Translations under genes and position numbers: made by a program
The notes under the pieces: generated by a model
Seen by the model: the letters and a program-made list of their open reading frames with translations, nothing else
What the model was told of the DNA's origin: nothing
Database searches by the model: none
Shown here: positions 26,609 through 33,931 of the stretch, in pieces
How positions within the stretch are numbered: the stretch's first letter is position 1
Layout of the letters: every line of letters starts with the position of its first letter
NCBI RefSeq assembly: GCF_030548465.1
Contig: NZ_JAUOSF010000007.1
Location: 1-64,000, forward strand
From: Tamlana sp. 2_MG-2023
GTDB taxonomy: Bacteria > Bacteroidota > Bacteroidia > Flavobacteriales > Flavobacteriaceae
Reading direction: 5' to 3'
DNA: 64,000 bases

Positions 26609-27628
26609 ATGTTGAAATACATTAATAACAACGTTCTTTTTTTACTGATATTAATTTTTACCGCAAGCAGCATAACATCACATGCACAACGTGGCGTTAG
26701 GATAGGCTATATCGATACGGAGTATATTTTAGAAAATGTACCTGAATATCAAGAAGCTTCAAACCAATTGAATCAAAAAGTTGAAAAATGGAAAAATGAA
26801 ATCCATGAAAAACTAAAAGCTGTTGAACAAAAACGAAAAGATCTTACCACCGAAAAAGTACTTTTAACAGAAGAACTTATTCATGAACGTGAGGAGGATA
26901 TCGACTTTGAAGAAAGTGAAATATTAGATTATCAACAAAAGCGATTTGGCCCAAACGGTGATTTGTTTATACAAAAAAAGCAGCTCATGCAGCCCATTCA
27001 AGATCAAATTTTCGCTGCAGTACAAGACATTGCTGAAGGTAAAAAATATGACTTTATTTTTGATAAATCTTCTGACGCAACGATGCTCTTTTCTGCAAAA
27101 CGTTATGATTTAAGTGAACAGATATTAAGAAGCATTACTAGATCTGCTAAGAGAAATCAAGCACAAAACAGAGCTCAACGTAGAGCAGCAGAAGAAGAGG
27201 AATTAATTCCTGAAATTAATGAAGAACTAGATGCTAGAGAACAAGCTTTAGAGGATAAAAGAACAGAACGCGATAGTATTGTTGATGCACGTAGACAAGC
27301 TGCCTTAACTACTAGAGAAGCGAAAAAGCAAGCTGCAGCCGAAAGACGTCAGCAAATTATAGAGGAAAGAGAAAGAGCTCAACAAGCTAAAATTGATGAA
27401 AGAAATGGTGTCACTCCACAAGAAGAAACACCAAACTCTGAAGCTTTAAAAAGTGAGACTCCAAAAGATAACGCTCCTGAAACGAAAACTAGAGAGCAAC
27501 TCATAGAAGAGAATAGACAAAAGAAGTTAGCCGATCGTGAAGCTAGAAAAAGAGAATTAGAAGAAAGAAAACGAAAAATATTAGAAGAACGCCAACGCGT
27601 AAATGACAGTATAAACCAAAACAAATAA
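26609..27628 (+). CDS. OmpH/Skp-family periplasmic chaperone with long charged tail
   Basis: An OmpH/Skp homologue. From the ATG at 26609 it has 339 residues with a clean signal peptide (NNVLFLLILIFTASSITSHAQ). ATG at 26531 and 26495 are also in frame but would put about 40 residues before the hydrophobic core. The Skp-like domain starts RIGYIDTEYILENVPEYQEA and extends to about residue 165, with the tentacle-type coiled coil (KVEKWKNEIHEKLKAVEQKR). After it comes a highly charged Arg/Glu/Gln-rich tail of about 150 residues (RREERQ-type repeats such as KRELEERKRKILEERQ) with no match I recognise. It sits after bamA and before a second, short ompH, as expected for an outer-membrane-protein chaperone. 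Confidence 0.85.
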   Translation: MLKYINNNVLFLLILIFTASSITSHAQRGVRIGYIDTEYILENVPEYQEASNQLNQKVEKWKNEIHEKLKAVEQKRKDLTTEKVLLTEELIHEREEDIDFEESEILDYQQKRFGPNGDLFIQKKQLMQPIQDQIFAAVQDIAEGKKYDFIFDKSSDATMLFSAKRYDLSEQILRSITRSAKRNQAQNRAQRRAAEEEELIPEINEELDAREQALEDKRTERDSIVDARRQAALTTREAKKQAAAERRQQIIEERERAQQAKIDERNGVTPQEETPNSEALKSETPKDNAPETKTREQLIEENRQKKLADREARKRELEERKRKILEERQRVNDSINQNK

Positions 27629-27659
27629 TCAATTTATAACACAATTAATACTATTTAAA

Positions 27660-28160
27660 ATGAAACAATTAAAGAATCTATTTTTAGCAACTGCATTATG
27701 TATTGTAACAGTTAGTTTTACACAAGCACAAAGCAAGATTGCTCATATAAACACCCAGGAGTTAATTGCTGCAATGCCTGAAGCTAAAGCTGCTCAAACT
27801 GAAATTGAAACTTTAGGTAAAACTTACCAAACTGATATTCAAGCTTCAATTACAGAGTACCAAAATACAGTTAAACAATACGAAGCTGAAGCTGCAACTA
27901 AAACAGATGAAGAAAACCAAAAAAGAGGTTTAGAGTTACAAGAAAAGCAACAACGTATTCAACAATTTAGATCTGATGCACAACAAGACATCGCTAAAAA
28001 AGAAGCTGAATTATTTAAACCAATTCAAGAAAAAGCAATGAAAGCTATCCAAGAAGTTGCAAAAGCACAAGGATACCAATATGTCCTTGACAGAGCATCT
28101 GTAATCGTTGCAGATGGAAAAGACATCTTAGCTGACGTAAAGAAAAAAATGGGCATCTAA
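27660..28160 (+). CDS. OmpH/Skp-family periplasmic chaperone
   Basis: A 166-residue periplasmic protein of normal Skp length. The signal peptide ends at FTQAQ (residue 22). The core begins SKIAHINTQELIAAMPEAKA. A helical arm rich in Gln and Glu follows (YQNTVKQYEAEAATKTDEE), then the return helix with FKPIQEKAMKAIQEVAKAQG and the closing YVLDRASVIVADGKDILADV. Skp binds unfolded outer-membrane proteins and delivers them to BamA. It lies 31 bases after the longer paralogue, so the two are almost certainly one unit, and a terminator follows. Confidence 0.93.
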   Translation: MKQLKNLFLATALCIVTVSFTQAQSKIAHINTQELIAAMPEAKAAQTEIETLGKTYQTDIQASITEYQNTVKQYEAEAATKTDEENQKRGLELQEKQQRIQQFRSDAQQDIAKKEAELFKPIQEKAMKAIQEVAKAQGYQYVLDRASVIVADGKDILADVKKKMGI

Positions 28161-28191
28161 TTAATAAGATTAGATTTCAAAATAAACTATA

Positions 28192-28222
28192 AAAAAAGCT
28201 GCCTTAATGGGCGGCTTTTTTA
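28192..28222 (+). terminator. Terminator of the ompH pair
   Basis: GCTGCC pairs with GGCGGC (one G-T pair) around TTAATG, with A-run and T-run flanks extending the stem. The T-tract runs directly into TATTTTTG, a possible -7 element for murI. Confidence 0.85.
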
Positions 28223-28228
28223 TTTTTG
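28221..28228 (+). promoter_or_regulatory. Candidate -7 element of murI, fused to the terminator T-tract
   Basis: TATTTTTG fits TAnnTTTG but ends only seven bases before the murI ATG at 28236. If real, the murI transcript would be leaderless or nearly so. It may instead be a chance match in a T-rich tract. Confidence 0.4.
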
Positions 28229-28235
28229 TTAAACA

Positions 28236-29015
28236 ATGAACACACAACCAATTGGCATTTTTGATTCTGGTGTAGGAGGGACTTCCATTTGGAAAGAAAT
28301 CCAAACGCTTCTACCGTATGAAAACATGATCTATCTTGCCGATAGTATCAATGCGCCATATGGTCCTAAAGGGAAAGAAGCTATTATGGACCTTAGTATT
28401 AAAAATACTGAATACTTAATCAATAAAGGCTGTAAACTCATTGTAGTGGCTTGTAACACCGCCACAACGAATGCTATTGATTATCTTAGATCGAAGTATG
28501 ATTTGCCCTTTATAGGTATCGAACCAGCCATCAAGCCTGCCGCATTACAAAGTAAAACACATACTATTGGTATACTAGCCACGAAAGGCACATTAAGCAG
28601 TGAATTGTTTCATAAAACGTCCCATTTATTTGCCAATAATGCGAACATTCTTGAGCAAGAAGGTCATGGTATTGTGGAACTTATTGAAAGTGGAAAGTTA
28701 TATACTGATGAAATGAAAGCGCTTCTAAAAATCTATTTAAATCCTATGATAGAAGCCGGCATAGACTATTTGGTTCTAGGCTGCACCCACTATCCGTATC
28801 TCATTCCTTTATTAATAGAATTTTTACCTGAGCATATAAAAATAATTGATTCTGGTGAGGCGGTCGCCAGGCAAACCAAAGCCGTTTTAGAGCATCATAA
28901 CTTACTAAATGAAAGTTCAATTTTAGGTAAAACTGATTTTTTTACTAACCGAAAGCCCGAAGTTATGGCTTCTCTTTTAGGTGAGTCACAAAAGGTTTCT
29001 TATCTCGATTTTTAG
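28236..29015 (+). CDS. murI: Glutamate racemase
   Basis: A 259-residue cofactor-independent racemase that makes D-glutamate for peptidoglycan. The two catalytic cysteines are Cys73 (IVVACNTATTNA) and Cys183 (LVLGCTHYPYL). IFDSGVGGTSIWK near 8-20 and the conserved Asn/Thr after Cys73 match the family. Length is normal and both half-sites are intact. It follows the ompH terminator with only a 13-base gap, so it needs a promoter inside the terminator region or depends on read-through. It is the last gene of the plus-strand envelope run. Confidence 0.97.
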   Translation: MNTQPIGIFDSGVGGTSIWKEIQTLLPYENMIYLADSINAPYGPKGKEAIMDLSIKNTEYLINKGCKLIVVACNTATTNAIDYLRSKYDLPFIGIEPAIKPAALQSKTHTIGILATKGTLSSELFHKTSHLFANNANILEQEGHGIVELIESGKLYTDEMKALLKIYLNPMIEAGIDYLVLGCTHYPYLIPLLIEFLPEHIKIIDSGEAVARQTKAVLEHHNLLNESSILGKTDFFTNRKPEVMASLLGESQKVSYLDF

Positions 29016-29025
29016 AATATAGCTT

Positions 29026-29175
29026 GCGTTAGCGGTTGCAGCGGCATCCTTTTTGTGCTAATCCTGAAATATCTCCAAACCAAAGTATAGATTCAATAAC
29101 ATTATATTTACAGGGATTCATTAAAAAGAAAGGCACAAAAAGATATAGCGGAAGACGCGACCCTTGTGGTAACGC
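29026..29175. repeat. Long imperfect intergenic inverted repeat
   Basis: The outer ends GCGTTA (29026-29031) and TAACGC (29170-29175) are inverted, as are the inner TTTTTGTGC (29050-29058) and GCACAAAAA (29133-29141). Between them short blocks such as GCGG also pair, leaving a loop of about 75 bases. The pieces AGCGGCATCCTTTTTG and AGATATAGCGGAAG look like a flavobacterial intergenic element. It sits between the convergent murI and carbonic-anhydrase genes. The small frame across it (29036-29233) is not credible as a gene. Confidence 0.6.
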
Positions 29176-29199
29176 CCAAACTAAATATATGCTTAGATT

Positions 29200-29715
29200 T
29201 TACTCCTTAAACCAACTGGAGTATTTAATATAATTATCGGCAATACGGTTTATTTCACCAGAAATGAGTGCTTCACTAATATCTTTTACTTTCTTCGCTG
29301 GCACACCAGCATAAATACTACCCGCTTCTACTCTGGTATTTTTAGTAACTACGGCTCCTGCGGCAATAATACTATTGCTTTCAACCACGCAGCCATCCAT
29401 AACAATACTCCCCATACCAATAAGAACATTATCATGTATCGTACAACCATGAACTAAAGCATTATGACCAATAGAAACGTTGTTTCCAATATTAGTTGGA
29501 GCAGTTAAGTAAGTCGCGTGAATAACTGCACCATCCTGAACATTAACTTTGTTGCCCATTTTAATATAGTTCACGTCACCACGTATCACGGCGCTAAACC
29601 AAATACTACCTTGATTACCCATAGTGACATCACCAACAATGGTCGCATTTTCAGCGATAAAACAATCTTCTGGTATTTGTGGAGATTTTCCGTTTACTGG
29701 CATTAATACTGGCAT
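29200..29715 (-). CDS. Gamma-carbonic-anhydrase-family protein (left-handed beta-helix)
   Basis: A 171-residue hexapeptide-repeat protein of the gamma-class carbonic anhydrase/YrdA family. The beta-helix shows in repeats such as VVESNSIIAAGAVVTKNTRV. The three candidate zinc ligands are present: His66 (AVIHATY), His84 (IGHN) and His89 (LVHGC). The Arg45-Asp47 pair (IRGDVNYI) is in the usual place. Active carbonic anhydrases of this class have an acidic loop that is shorter here, as in YrdA-type homologues, so activity is uncertain. A -7 element (TATCTTTG) lies 24 bases upstream. It is convergent with murI. Confidence 0.88.
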   Translation of the reverse strand: MPVLMPVNGKSPQIPEDCFIAENATIVGDVTMGNQGSIWFSAVIRGDVNYIKMGNKVNVQDGAVIHATYLTAPTNIGNNVSIGHNALVHGCTIHDNVLIGMGSIVMDGCVVESNSIIAAGAVVTKNTRVEAGSIYAGVPAKKVKDISEALISGEINRIADNYIKYSSWFKE

Positions 29716-29739
29716 AAATCAATTATTTTAGTGAGGTCA

Positions 29740-29771
29740 CAAAGATAGCTTTTAATTTACTGCGGGACAAT
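29740..29771 (-). promoter_or_regulatory. Promoter of the gamma-carbonic-anhydrase gene
   Basis: Minus-strand TATCTTTG (29740-29747) fits TAnnTTTG. ATTG (29768-29771) lies 20 bases upstream of it, one base off the TTTG consensus. Confidence 0.5.
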
Positions 29772-30762
29772 GACACTCATAACGTTTAGGAGCACAATTG
29801 AAATTATACCCTAAAGATAATTGATGAAATCCGCCATTAGTGAAAACCACATCATTTGTTTGATAAGTGTAGGTATAGGCAAACATAAACTGATTGTAAT
29901 TAACACCAACAATTGGTGTTATTTGATTAAGTTTCTGACTATTTACACCTCCAGAATCGGTTAAGTATTCAGCACCATCTAAACTTTGTCTGTATGATAA
30001 ACCCGCCCAAAATTGGCCGAAATCCATACTTTTATATGCCTTAGCATTAATATCGATAATACTTTCTTTGGTTCCAGATTTGTACTGATATAACACAGAA
30101 GGTTCAAAGGCCCATGAGCTTCCAAATTTATTATACACGTAACCGGCAGACAATAAAAAACGCCTTAAATTACTAGTAATTTGAAGATCGTTATTAACAC
30201 CTGAGTTATTAAGTAAATTTTTTACGGTTGCATGAGCATAAAAATCTAAATAGTGGTATGAAAATCCGAAATCAAGATTAAAGTTCGTATCACTCTGAAC
30301 AATGCCATCAATATTAGGGTCAAGAACTGGAATATCATTTAAGAATTCTGACTCATCCAATTGATATTGAATAAATCCAGCACTTAAACCGAATGAAAGC
30401 ATATTCAAGTCGGTAGCACTTCTAGAAAACATTAAATGGTGCGCGTATGTTAGGTATCCACCTTTTTGAGAATGATAGCCATTTTTATCCGCGTAAACAA
30501 TACCACCAATAGCAGATTGAGATTCCCCTAGTTTACTATTTACACTCAGTGTTAATAATTTTGGAGCATCTTCATGTCCAAACCACTGTTGTCTAGCCGT
30601 CACTCTAATTTTAGCACAATTTGCGGCGCCAGCCATTGAGGGGTGAATCAAGTAATAGTTATCACTTAAATAATCAGCATATATGGGCATGCCCTCTTGG
30701 GCGTAAATAACCTGAGCACTTAGTAGAGCAACAAAGGTAACAATGAACAATTTTAATTTCAT
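29752..30762 (-). CDS. PorP/SprF-family type IX secretion outer-membrane protein
   Basis: A 336-residue barrel protein with a signal peptide ending SAQVIYAQ (residue 22). I chose the ATG at 30762; the open frame extends 13 codons further but the added residues precede the signal sequence. The mature start EGMPIYADYLSDNYYLIHPS and the later RVTARQQWFG are hallmarks of the PorP/SprF family. The C-terminal part is beta-rich (MFAYTYTYQTNDVVFTNGGF) and ends in cysteines (CAPKRYECHCPAVN). Paired SprF/PorP proteins usually help export or anchor one adhesin. No sprB-like adhesin lies nearby, so its partner is elsewhere. A -7 element TATGTTTG lies 37 bases upstream. Confidence 0.9.
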   Translation of the reverse strand: MKLKLFIVTFVALLSAQVIYAQEGMPIYADYLSDNYYLIHPSMAGAANCAKIRVTARQQWFGHEDAPKLLTLSVNSKLGESQSAIGGIVYADKNGYHSQKGGYLTYAHHLMFSRSATDLNMLSFGLSAGFIQYQLDESEFLNDIPVLDPNIDGIVQSDTNFNLDFGFSYHYLDFYAHATVKNLLNNSGVNNDLQITSNLRRFLLSAGYVYNKFGSSWAFEPSVLYQYKSGTKESIIDINAKAYKSMDFGQFWAGLSYRQSLDGAEYLTDSGGVNSQKLNQITPIVGVNYNQFMFAYTYTYQTNDVVFTNGGFHQLSLGYNFNCAPKRYECHCPAVN

Positions 30763-30798
30763 AATATAGTTAAGTAGGTGGTTAGTTAAAATAGTTAA

Positions 30799-30806
30799 CA
30801 AACATA
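30799..30806 (-). promoter_or_regulatory. -7 promoter element of the PorP/SprF gene
   Basis: Minus-strand TATGTTTG fits TAnnTTTG, 36 bases before the ATG. No matching TTTG was seen at -33. Confidence 0.5.
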
Positions 30807-30999
30807 GTAATTTAATTGTAGTCGTCTTCCTATGTTTCTGATTTTAACAGATTAAACCACTACACATATACTTATTATTGGTTGCCTTCTTGAGTTTTAA
30901 CTTAAACAAAAAACAACTAAGTCCACAAAAGTCTATTATTTTGATTTTCTTAAAGTTAAAACCGATTCAAATATATTAATATCTCTTGTTTACTTTTAG

Positions 31000-31007
31000 T
31001 ATTTTTG
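31000..31007 (+). promoter_or_regulatory. -7 promoter element of the NifU-like gene
   Basis: TATTTTTG fits TAnnTTTG, 15 bases before the ATG at 31023. The in-frame upstream TTG at 31005 falls inside this element, which argues against it as the start. Confidence 0.5.
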
Positions 31008-31022
31008 CCAAAAACAAACAAA

Positions 31023-31925
31023 ATGAACACTTTCAAGGTTTCCGTACAAGAAACGACCAATAATGCGATTGTTAAATTTGAAGTCAATCACTTTATTACA
31101 CAGCACCAAAGTTTCGAATTTAATAATATAGATGAAGCCAAAACATCGCCTTTAGCCCAACAATTATTTTATTTGCCTTTTGTTAAAAAGGTATATATAT
31201 CTGGAAATTTTATCGCTGTTGAACGTTATAATATCGTAGAATGGAATGACGTACAAGATGAAGTTGCCGAACAAATTGAAGCCTATCTTAATGATGGCGG
31301 TATTGTTGTGGAAGACACAGCGGCACCTAAAAAGGTACCTGTTACCGTCTATGCGGAAAGCACTCCAAACCCTTCTGTAATGAAGTTTGTGGCAAACAAA
31401 AAGATAGTCAATGCGCTTTTTGAATTTACATCTATTGACGAAGCTAAATTATCGCCATTAGCGACTGAGTTATTTCATTTTCCGTTTGTAAAGAGTGTGT
31501 TTTTAGACGAAAACTACGTATCTATTACAAAATACGACATGGCCGAATGGCAAGATATAACCGTAGAAGTACGTGAATTTATTAAAACCTATATTGAAAA
31601 CGGGAAAGAAATTGTAGCTCCAAATGCTGCTGAAAGTCTTGAGAAATCAAACGAGCAATTGGATACTCACTTTGACTCCTTAGACGATACTTCAAAAGAA
31701 ATTATTAATATTCTTGAAGAATATGTTAAACCTGCTGTGGCTAGTGATGGTGGTAATATTCAATTCATCTCCTATGATGCTGAAACAAAAAATGTAAGCG
31801 TGTTATTACAAGGCGCTTGTAGTGGTTGTCCATCTTCTACCTATACTCTAAAAAGTGGGATTGAAAACATGCTAAAAGAAATGCTTCCAGGAAAAGTATC
31901 TATGGTTGAAGCTATTAACGGATAA
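31023..31925 (+). CDS. NifU-like Fe-S cluster scaffold (Nfu) with duplicated N-terminal domain
   Basis: A 300-residue protein for iron-sulphur cluster assembly. The C-terminal NifU domain (about residues 215-300) has the cluster-binding pair Cys266 and Cys269 in GACSGCPSSTYTLKSG, preceded by YVKPAVASDGGNIQFI. Two tandem Nfu N-terminal-type domains come before it, at about 1-95 and 105-200. Their parallel motifs are SPLAQQLFYLPFVKKVYISG and SPLATELFHFPFVKSVFLDE. Most Nfu proteins have one such domain. The first copy has lost the usual TPNP motif (ETTNNAIVKF), whereas the second keeps it (ESTPNPSVMKF). The ATG at 31023 is preferred to the upstream TTG. A terminator follows. Confidence 0.92.
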   Translation: MNTFKVSVQETTNNAIVKFEVNHFITQHQSFEFNNIDEAKTSPLAQQLFYLPFVKKVYISGNFIAVERYNIVEWNDVQDEVAEQIEAYLNDGGIVVEDTAAPKKVPVTVYAESTPNPSVMKFVANKKIVNALFEFTSIDEAKLSPLATELFHFPFVKSVFLDENYVSITKYDMAEWQDITVEVREFIKTYIENGKEIVAPNAAESLEKSNEQLDTHFDSLDDTSKEIINILEEYVKPAVASDGGNIQFISYDAETKNVSVLLQGACSGCPSSTYTLKSGIENMLKEMLPGKVSMVEAING

Positions 31926-31959
31926 TAAAAAAGCGTTCCTTTACTGGAGCGTTTTTTTT
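31926..31959 (+). terminator. Terminator of the NifU-like gene
   Basis: CGTTCC pairs with GGAGCG (one G-T pair) around TTTACT, with an A-run before and eight T after. Confidence 0.85.
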
Positions 31960-31989
31960 GTGCGCTATTTTCAAATCAAATACGACAAT

Positions 31990-32346
31990 ATGACTATTAC
32001 TACAGCCGTTCTTATCACTATAATTGCCTTATTACATTTTTACTTTTTAATTCTAGAAATGTTTTTCTGGGATAAGCCAAAGGGCATTAAAGCCTTTAAG
32101 TTAGAATCGCAGGAATTTGCTAAAAAAACAAAAGTGTTAGCCGCAAACCAAGGTTTATATAATGGTTTTTTAGCTGCGGGCTTATTGTTTTCAATTTTTG
32201 AAAGTAATTTAAGAATCGCCTCTTTTTTTCTTTTTTGTATTTTTATTGCCGGAATTTATGGCTTTTATTCTACGAAAAATAAGGTCATCCTTTTTGTACA
32301 AGCCCTACCTGCTATACTTGTTTTTTTGTTTTTTACCTTTTTTTAG
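31990..32346 (+). CDS. DUF1304 family membrane protein
   Basis: A 118-residue inner-membrane protein with four hydrophobic segments. Signature pieces are HFYFLILEMFFWDKPKG near residues 17-33 and AANQGLYNGFLAAGLLFS near 51-68, which match the DUF1304 family. The function is unknown. The open frame extends upstream into the NifU gene, but ATG at 31990 begins at a proper membrane protein start and follows the terminator. The last segment is Phe/Leu-rich (PAILVFLFFTFF). Confidence 0.85.
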   Translation: MTITTAVLITIIALLHFYFLILEMFFWDKPKGIKAFKLESQEFAKKTKVLAANQGLYNGFLAAGLLFSIFESNLRIASFFLFCIFIAGIYGFYSTKNKVILFVQALPAILVFLFFTFF

Positions 32347-32400
32347 TAAATCTTAACCATTTTTTCATCATTTAATAGATGAATTGTTCATAATTGTTAA

Positions 32401-32408
32401 TATTTTTG
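32401..32408 (+). promoter_or_regulatory. -7 promoter element of the MscS-family gene
   Basis: TATTTTTG fits TAnnTTTG and ends 23 bases before the ATG at 32432. An upstream in-frame start would lie on the promoter side, which supports the later ATG. Confidence 0.5.
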
Positions 32409-32431
32409 AACTAAACTTAATTTTAAACAAC

Positions 32432-33250
32432 ATGATGGAATTCGAAGAAATTGATATTGAAAAATGGCTAGATTTAGCACTAGAGTACGGACTTAAACTC
32501 CTTGGAGCTATAGTCATATGGATTATAGGGTCTTGGATAATCTCAAAACTATTAAAAGGTATTAGAACTGTAATGGCCAAAGGCAATTACGATGAGAGTC
32601 TACAGGGTTTCTTAACCAATCTTGCGGGGTGGGCTTTAAAAATCGTTTTAATAATTGTCGTTCTAGGCACTTTAGGTGTAGAGACCACTTCATTTGCTGC
32701 CATTCTTGCTGCCGCAGGTTTAGCTATTGGTTTAGCATTGCAAGGTTCGTTATCTAATTTTGCTGGTGGTGTTTTAATTATGATTTTTAAGCCATTTAAA
32801 GTAGGTGATTTAATTGAAGCTCAAGGAGAAATTGGTGGCGTAAAAGAAATTGCCATTTTTACAACTAAACTTACTGGTTTATCTAATAAAGAAATCATCA
32901 TTCCTAACGGTTCGTTATCTAACGGGAACATTGTAAACTATACTGTTGCAGGAACACGTCGTGTGGACTTAGTTTTTGGCGTTGATTATGCAGCAGATAT
33001 TAAAAAGACCAAAGAGGTTTTAATGGGCGTTTTAAAAGCACATCCTTTAGTAATAAACGACCCTGAGCCAACGGTGAATGTTTTAGAATTAGCAGACAGC
33101 TCAATTAATTTTGCAGTAAGACCATGGTGTGCCTCTGGAGATTACTGGACGGTTTATTTCGATGTTACTGAAAACGTAAAAGAAGCACTTGATGCGGCTG
33201 GAATTGAAATTCCTTACCCACACCAAGTTGAAATTCATAAAGAAGCTTAA
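32432..33250 (+). CDS. Small-conductance mechanosensitive channel (MscS family)
   Basis: A 272-residue channel that opens under membrane tension and protects against osmotic downshock. The first helix is about residues 13-35 (GLKLLGAIVIWIIGSWIISK). The pore helix TM3 is the Ala/Gly-rich AAILAAAGLAIGLALQGSLS near 91-110, followed by NFAGGVLIMIFKPFKVGD. The cytosolic beta domain (EGEIGGVKEI-like AQGEIGGVKEI, IIIPNGSLSNGNIVNY) and C-terminal cage are complete. It matches MscS in size and topology. Its stop codon overlaps that of the convergent tsaB in a CTTAAG palindrome, so no dedicated terminator separates them. Confidence 0.95.
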   Translation: MMEFEEIDIEKWLDLALEYGLKLLGAIVIWIIGSWIISKLLKGIRTVMAKGNYDESLQGFLTNLAGWALKIVLIIVVLGTLGVETTSFAAILAAAGLAIGLALQGSLSNFAGGVLIMIFKPFKVGDLIEAQGEIGGVKEIAIFTTKLTGLSNKEIIIPNGSLSNGNIVNYTVAGTRRVDLVFGVDYAADIKKTKEVLMGVLKAHPLVINDPEPTVNVLELADSSINFAVRPWCASGDYWTVYFDVTENVKEALDAAGIEIPYPHQVEIHKEA

Positions 33251-33930
33251 GACTTTGGTTTCGGCTTTAAAGCCACAAAATCTTTTAAGTAATAAGGTTC
33301 AAAATAAGCGACATCTTCGGTGTCGCTTTTTTTATACTTACTATTAGCGATAGCACCCATATCATTTGACGACGGTAATTTACCTTCTACAAACCTTGCA
33401 TTGGGGTGCTTAATAAGTGTTTTTGTTTTTTCTACACCAGTACCAACAAAATAAACCAGACCTTTATCTAGATAATCACAAAAAGCGCTTTCGTCTAAAA
33501 TTTCAGCTTGCGTTTCGCGTATTTCTTTATAATCAGAATTGTAAATAGCTGAATAAACTTCCATACGCCTGGCATCTAACATAGCTACAATAACGCCACC
33601 TTCTTCTGCTTTAACTTGATGTGCTAATGCTTCTAAAGTAGGCACAGAAATTAAAGGCTTATCTAAACCATAACATAATCCCTTGGCCGCAGAAACCCCA
33701 ATACGCAAACCGGTGTAAGAACCGGGTCCCTTACTTACAGATACGGCTGCAAGCTCCTTGGACGTTATTTGTTCTTCTTTTAAAACCGCATCAATATAAA
33801 CATGTAAACGTTCAGCATGAGAATAATTTTCATCGTTATCCTCTTTTAAAACTATAGTTTCGCCGTCTTTAGAAAGTGATACCGAACAATTCGTTGTTGC
33901 AGTTTCAATATTAAGTATGTAAGTGTTCAA
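33247..33930 (-). CDS. tsaB: TsaB, tRNA threonylcarbamoyladenosine synthesis protein
   Basis: A 227-residue ASKHA-fold protein that dimerises with TsaD to make the t6A modification at position 37 of ANN-decoding tRNAs. The N-terminus NTYILNIETATTNCSVSLS and the family signature GPGSYTGLRIG (residues 68-78) are clear, as is VPTLEALAHQV near 103. It lacks the metal-binding motif of TsaD, so it is TsaB rather than TsaD. It lies one base downstream of the TolC-family gene, so it is probably read with the exporter operon, and its stop overlaps the convergent mscS stop. Confidence 0.95.
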   Translation of the reverse strand: MNTYILNIETATTNCSVSLSKDGETIVLKEDNDENYSHAERLHVYIDAVLKEEQITSKELAAVSVSKGPGSYTGLRIGVSAAKGLCYGLDKPLISVPTLEALAHQVKAEEGGVIVAMLDARRMEVYSAIYNSDYKEIRETQAEILDESAFCDYLDKGLVYFVGTGVEKTKTLIKHPNARFVEGKLPSSNDMGAIANSKYKKSDTEDVAYFEPYYLKDFVALKPKPKS

Positions 33931-33931
33931 A

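Noticed and set aside
29036-29233. A 65-codon plus-strand open frame between murI and the carbonic-anhydrase gene
   Set aside because: It runs through an inverted repeat and into the opposite-strand gene. Its composition is not protein-like and the frame is explained by the repeat.
30763-30801. Thirteen extra N-terminal residues for the PorP/SprF protein
   Set aside because: They precede a complete signal peptide and overlap the -7 element at 30799-30806.
31005-31022. TTG start for the NifU-like protein
   Set aside because: It lies inside the TATTTTTG promoter element, and ATG at 31023 begins the domain properly.
32368-32586. Minus-strand frame over the start of mscS
   Set aside because: It is a shadow of the well-supported channel gene, and no promoter or family match is seen.
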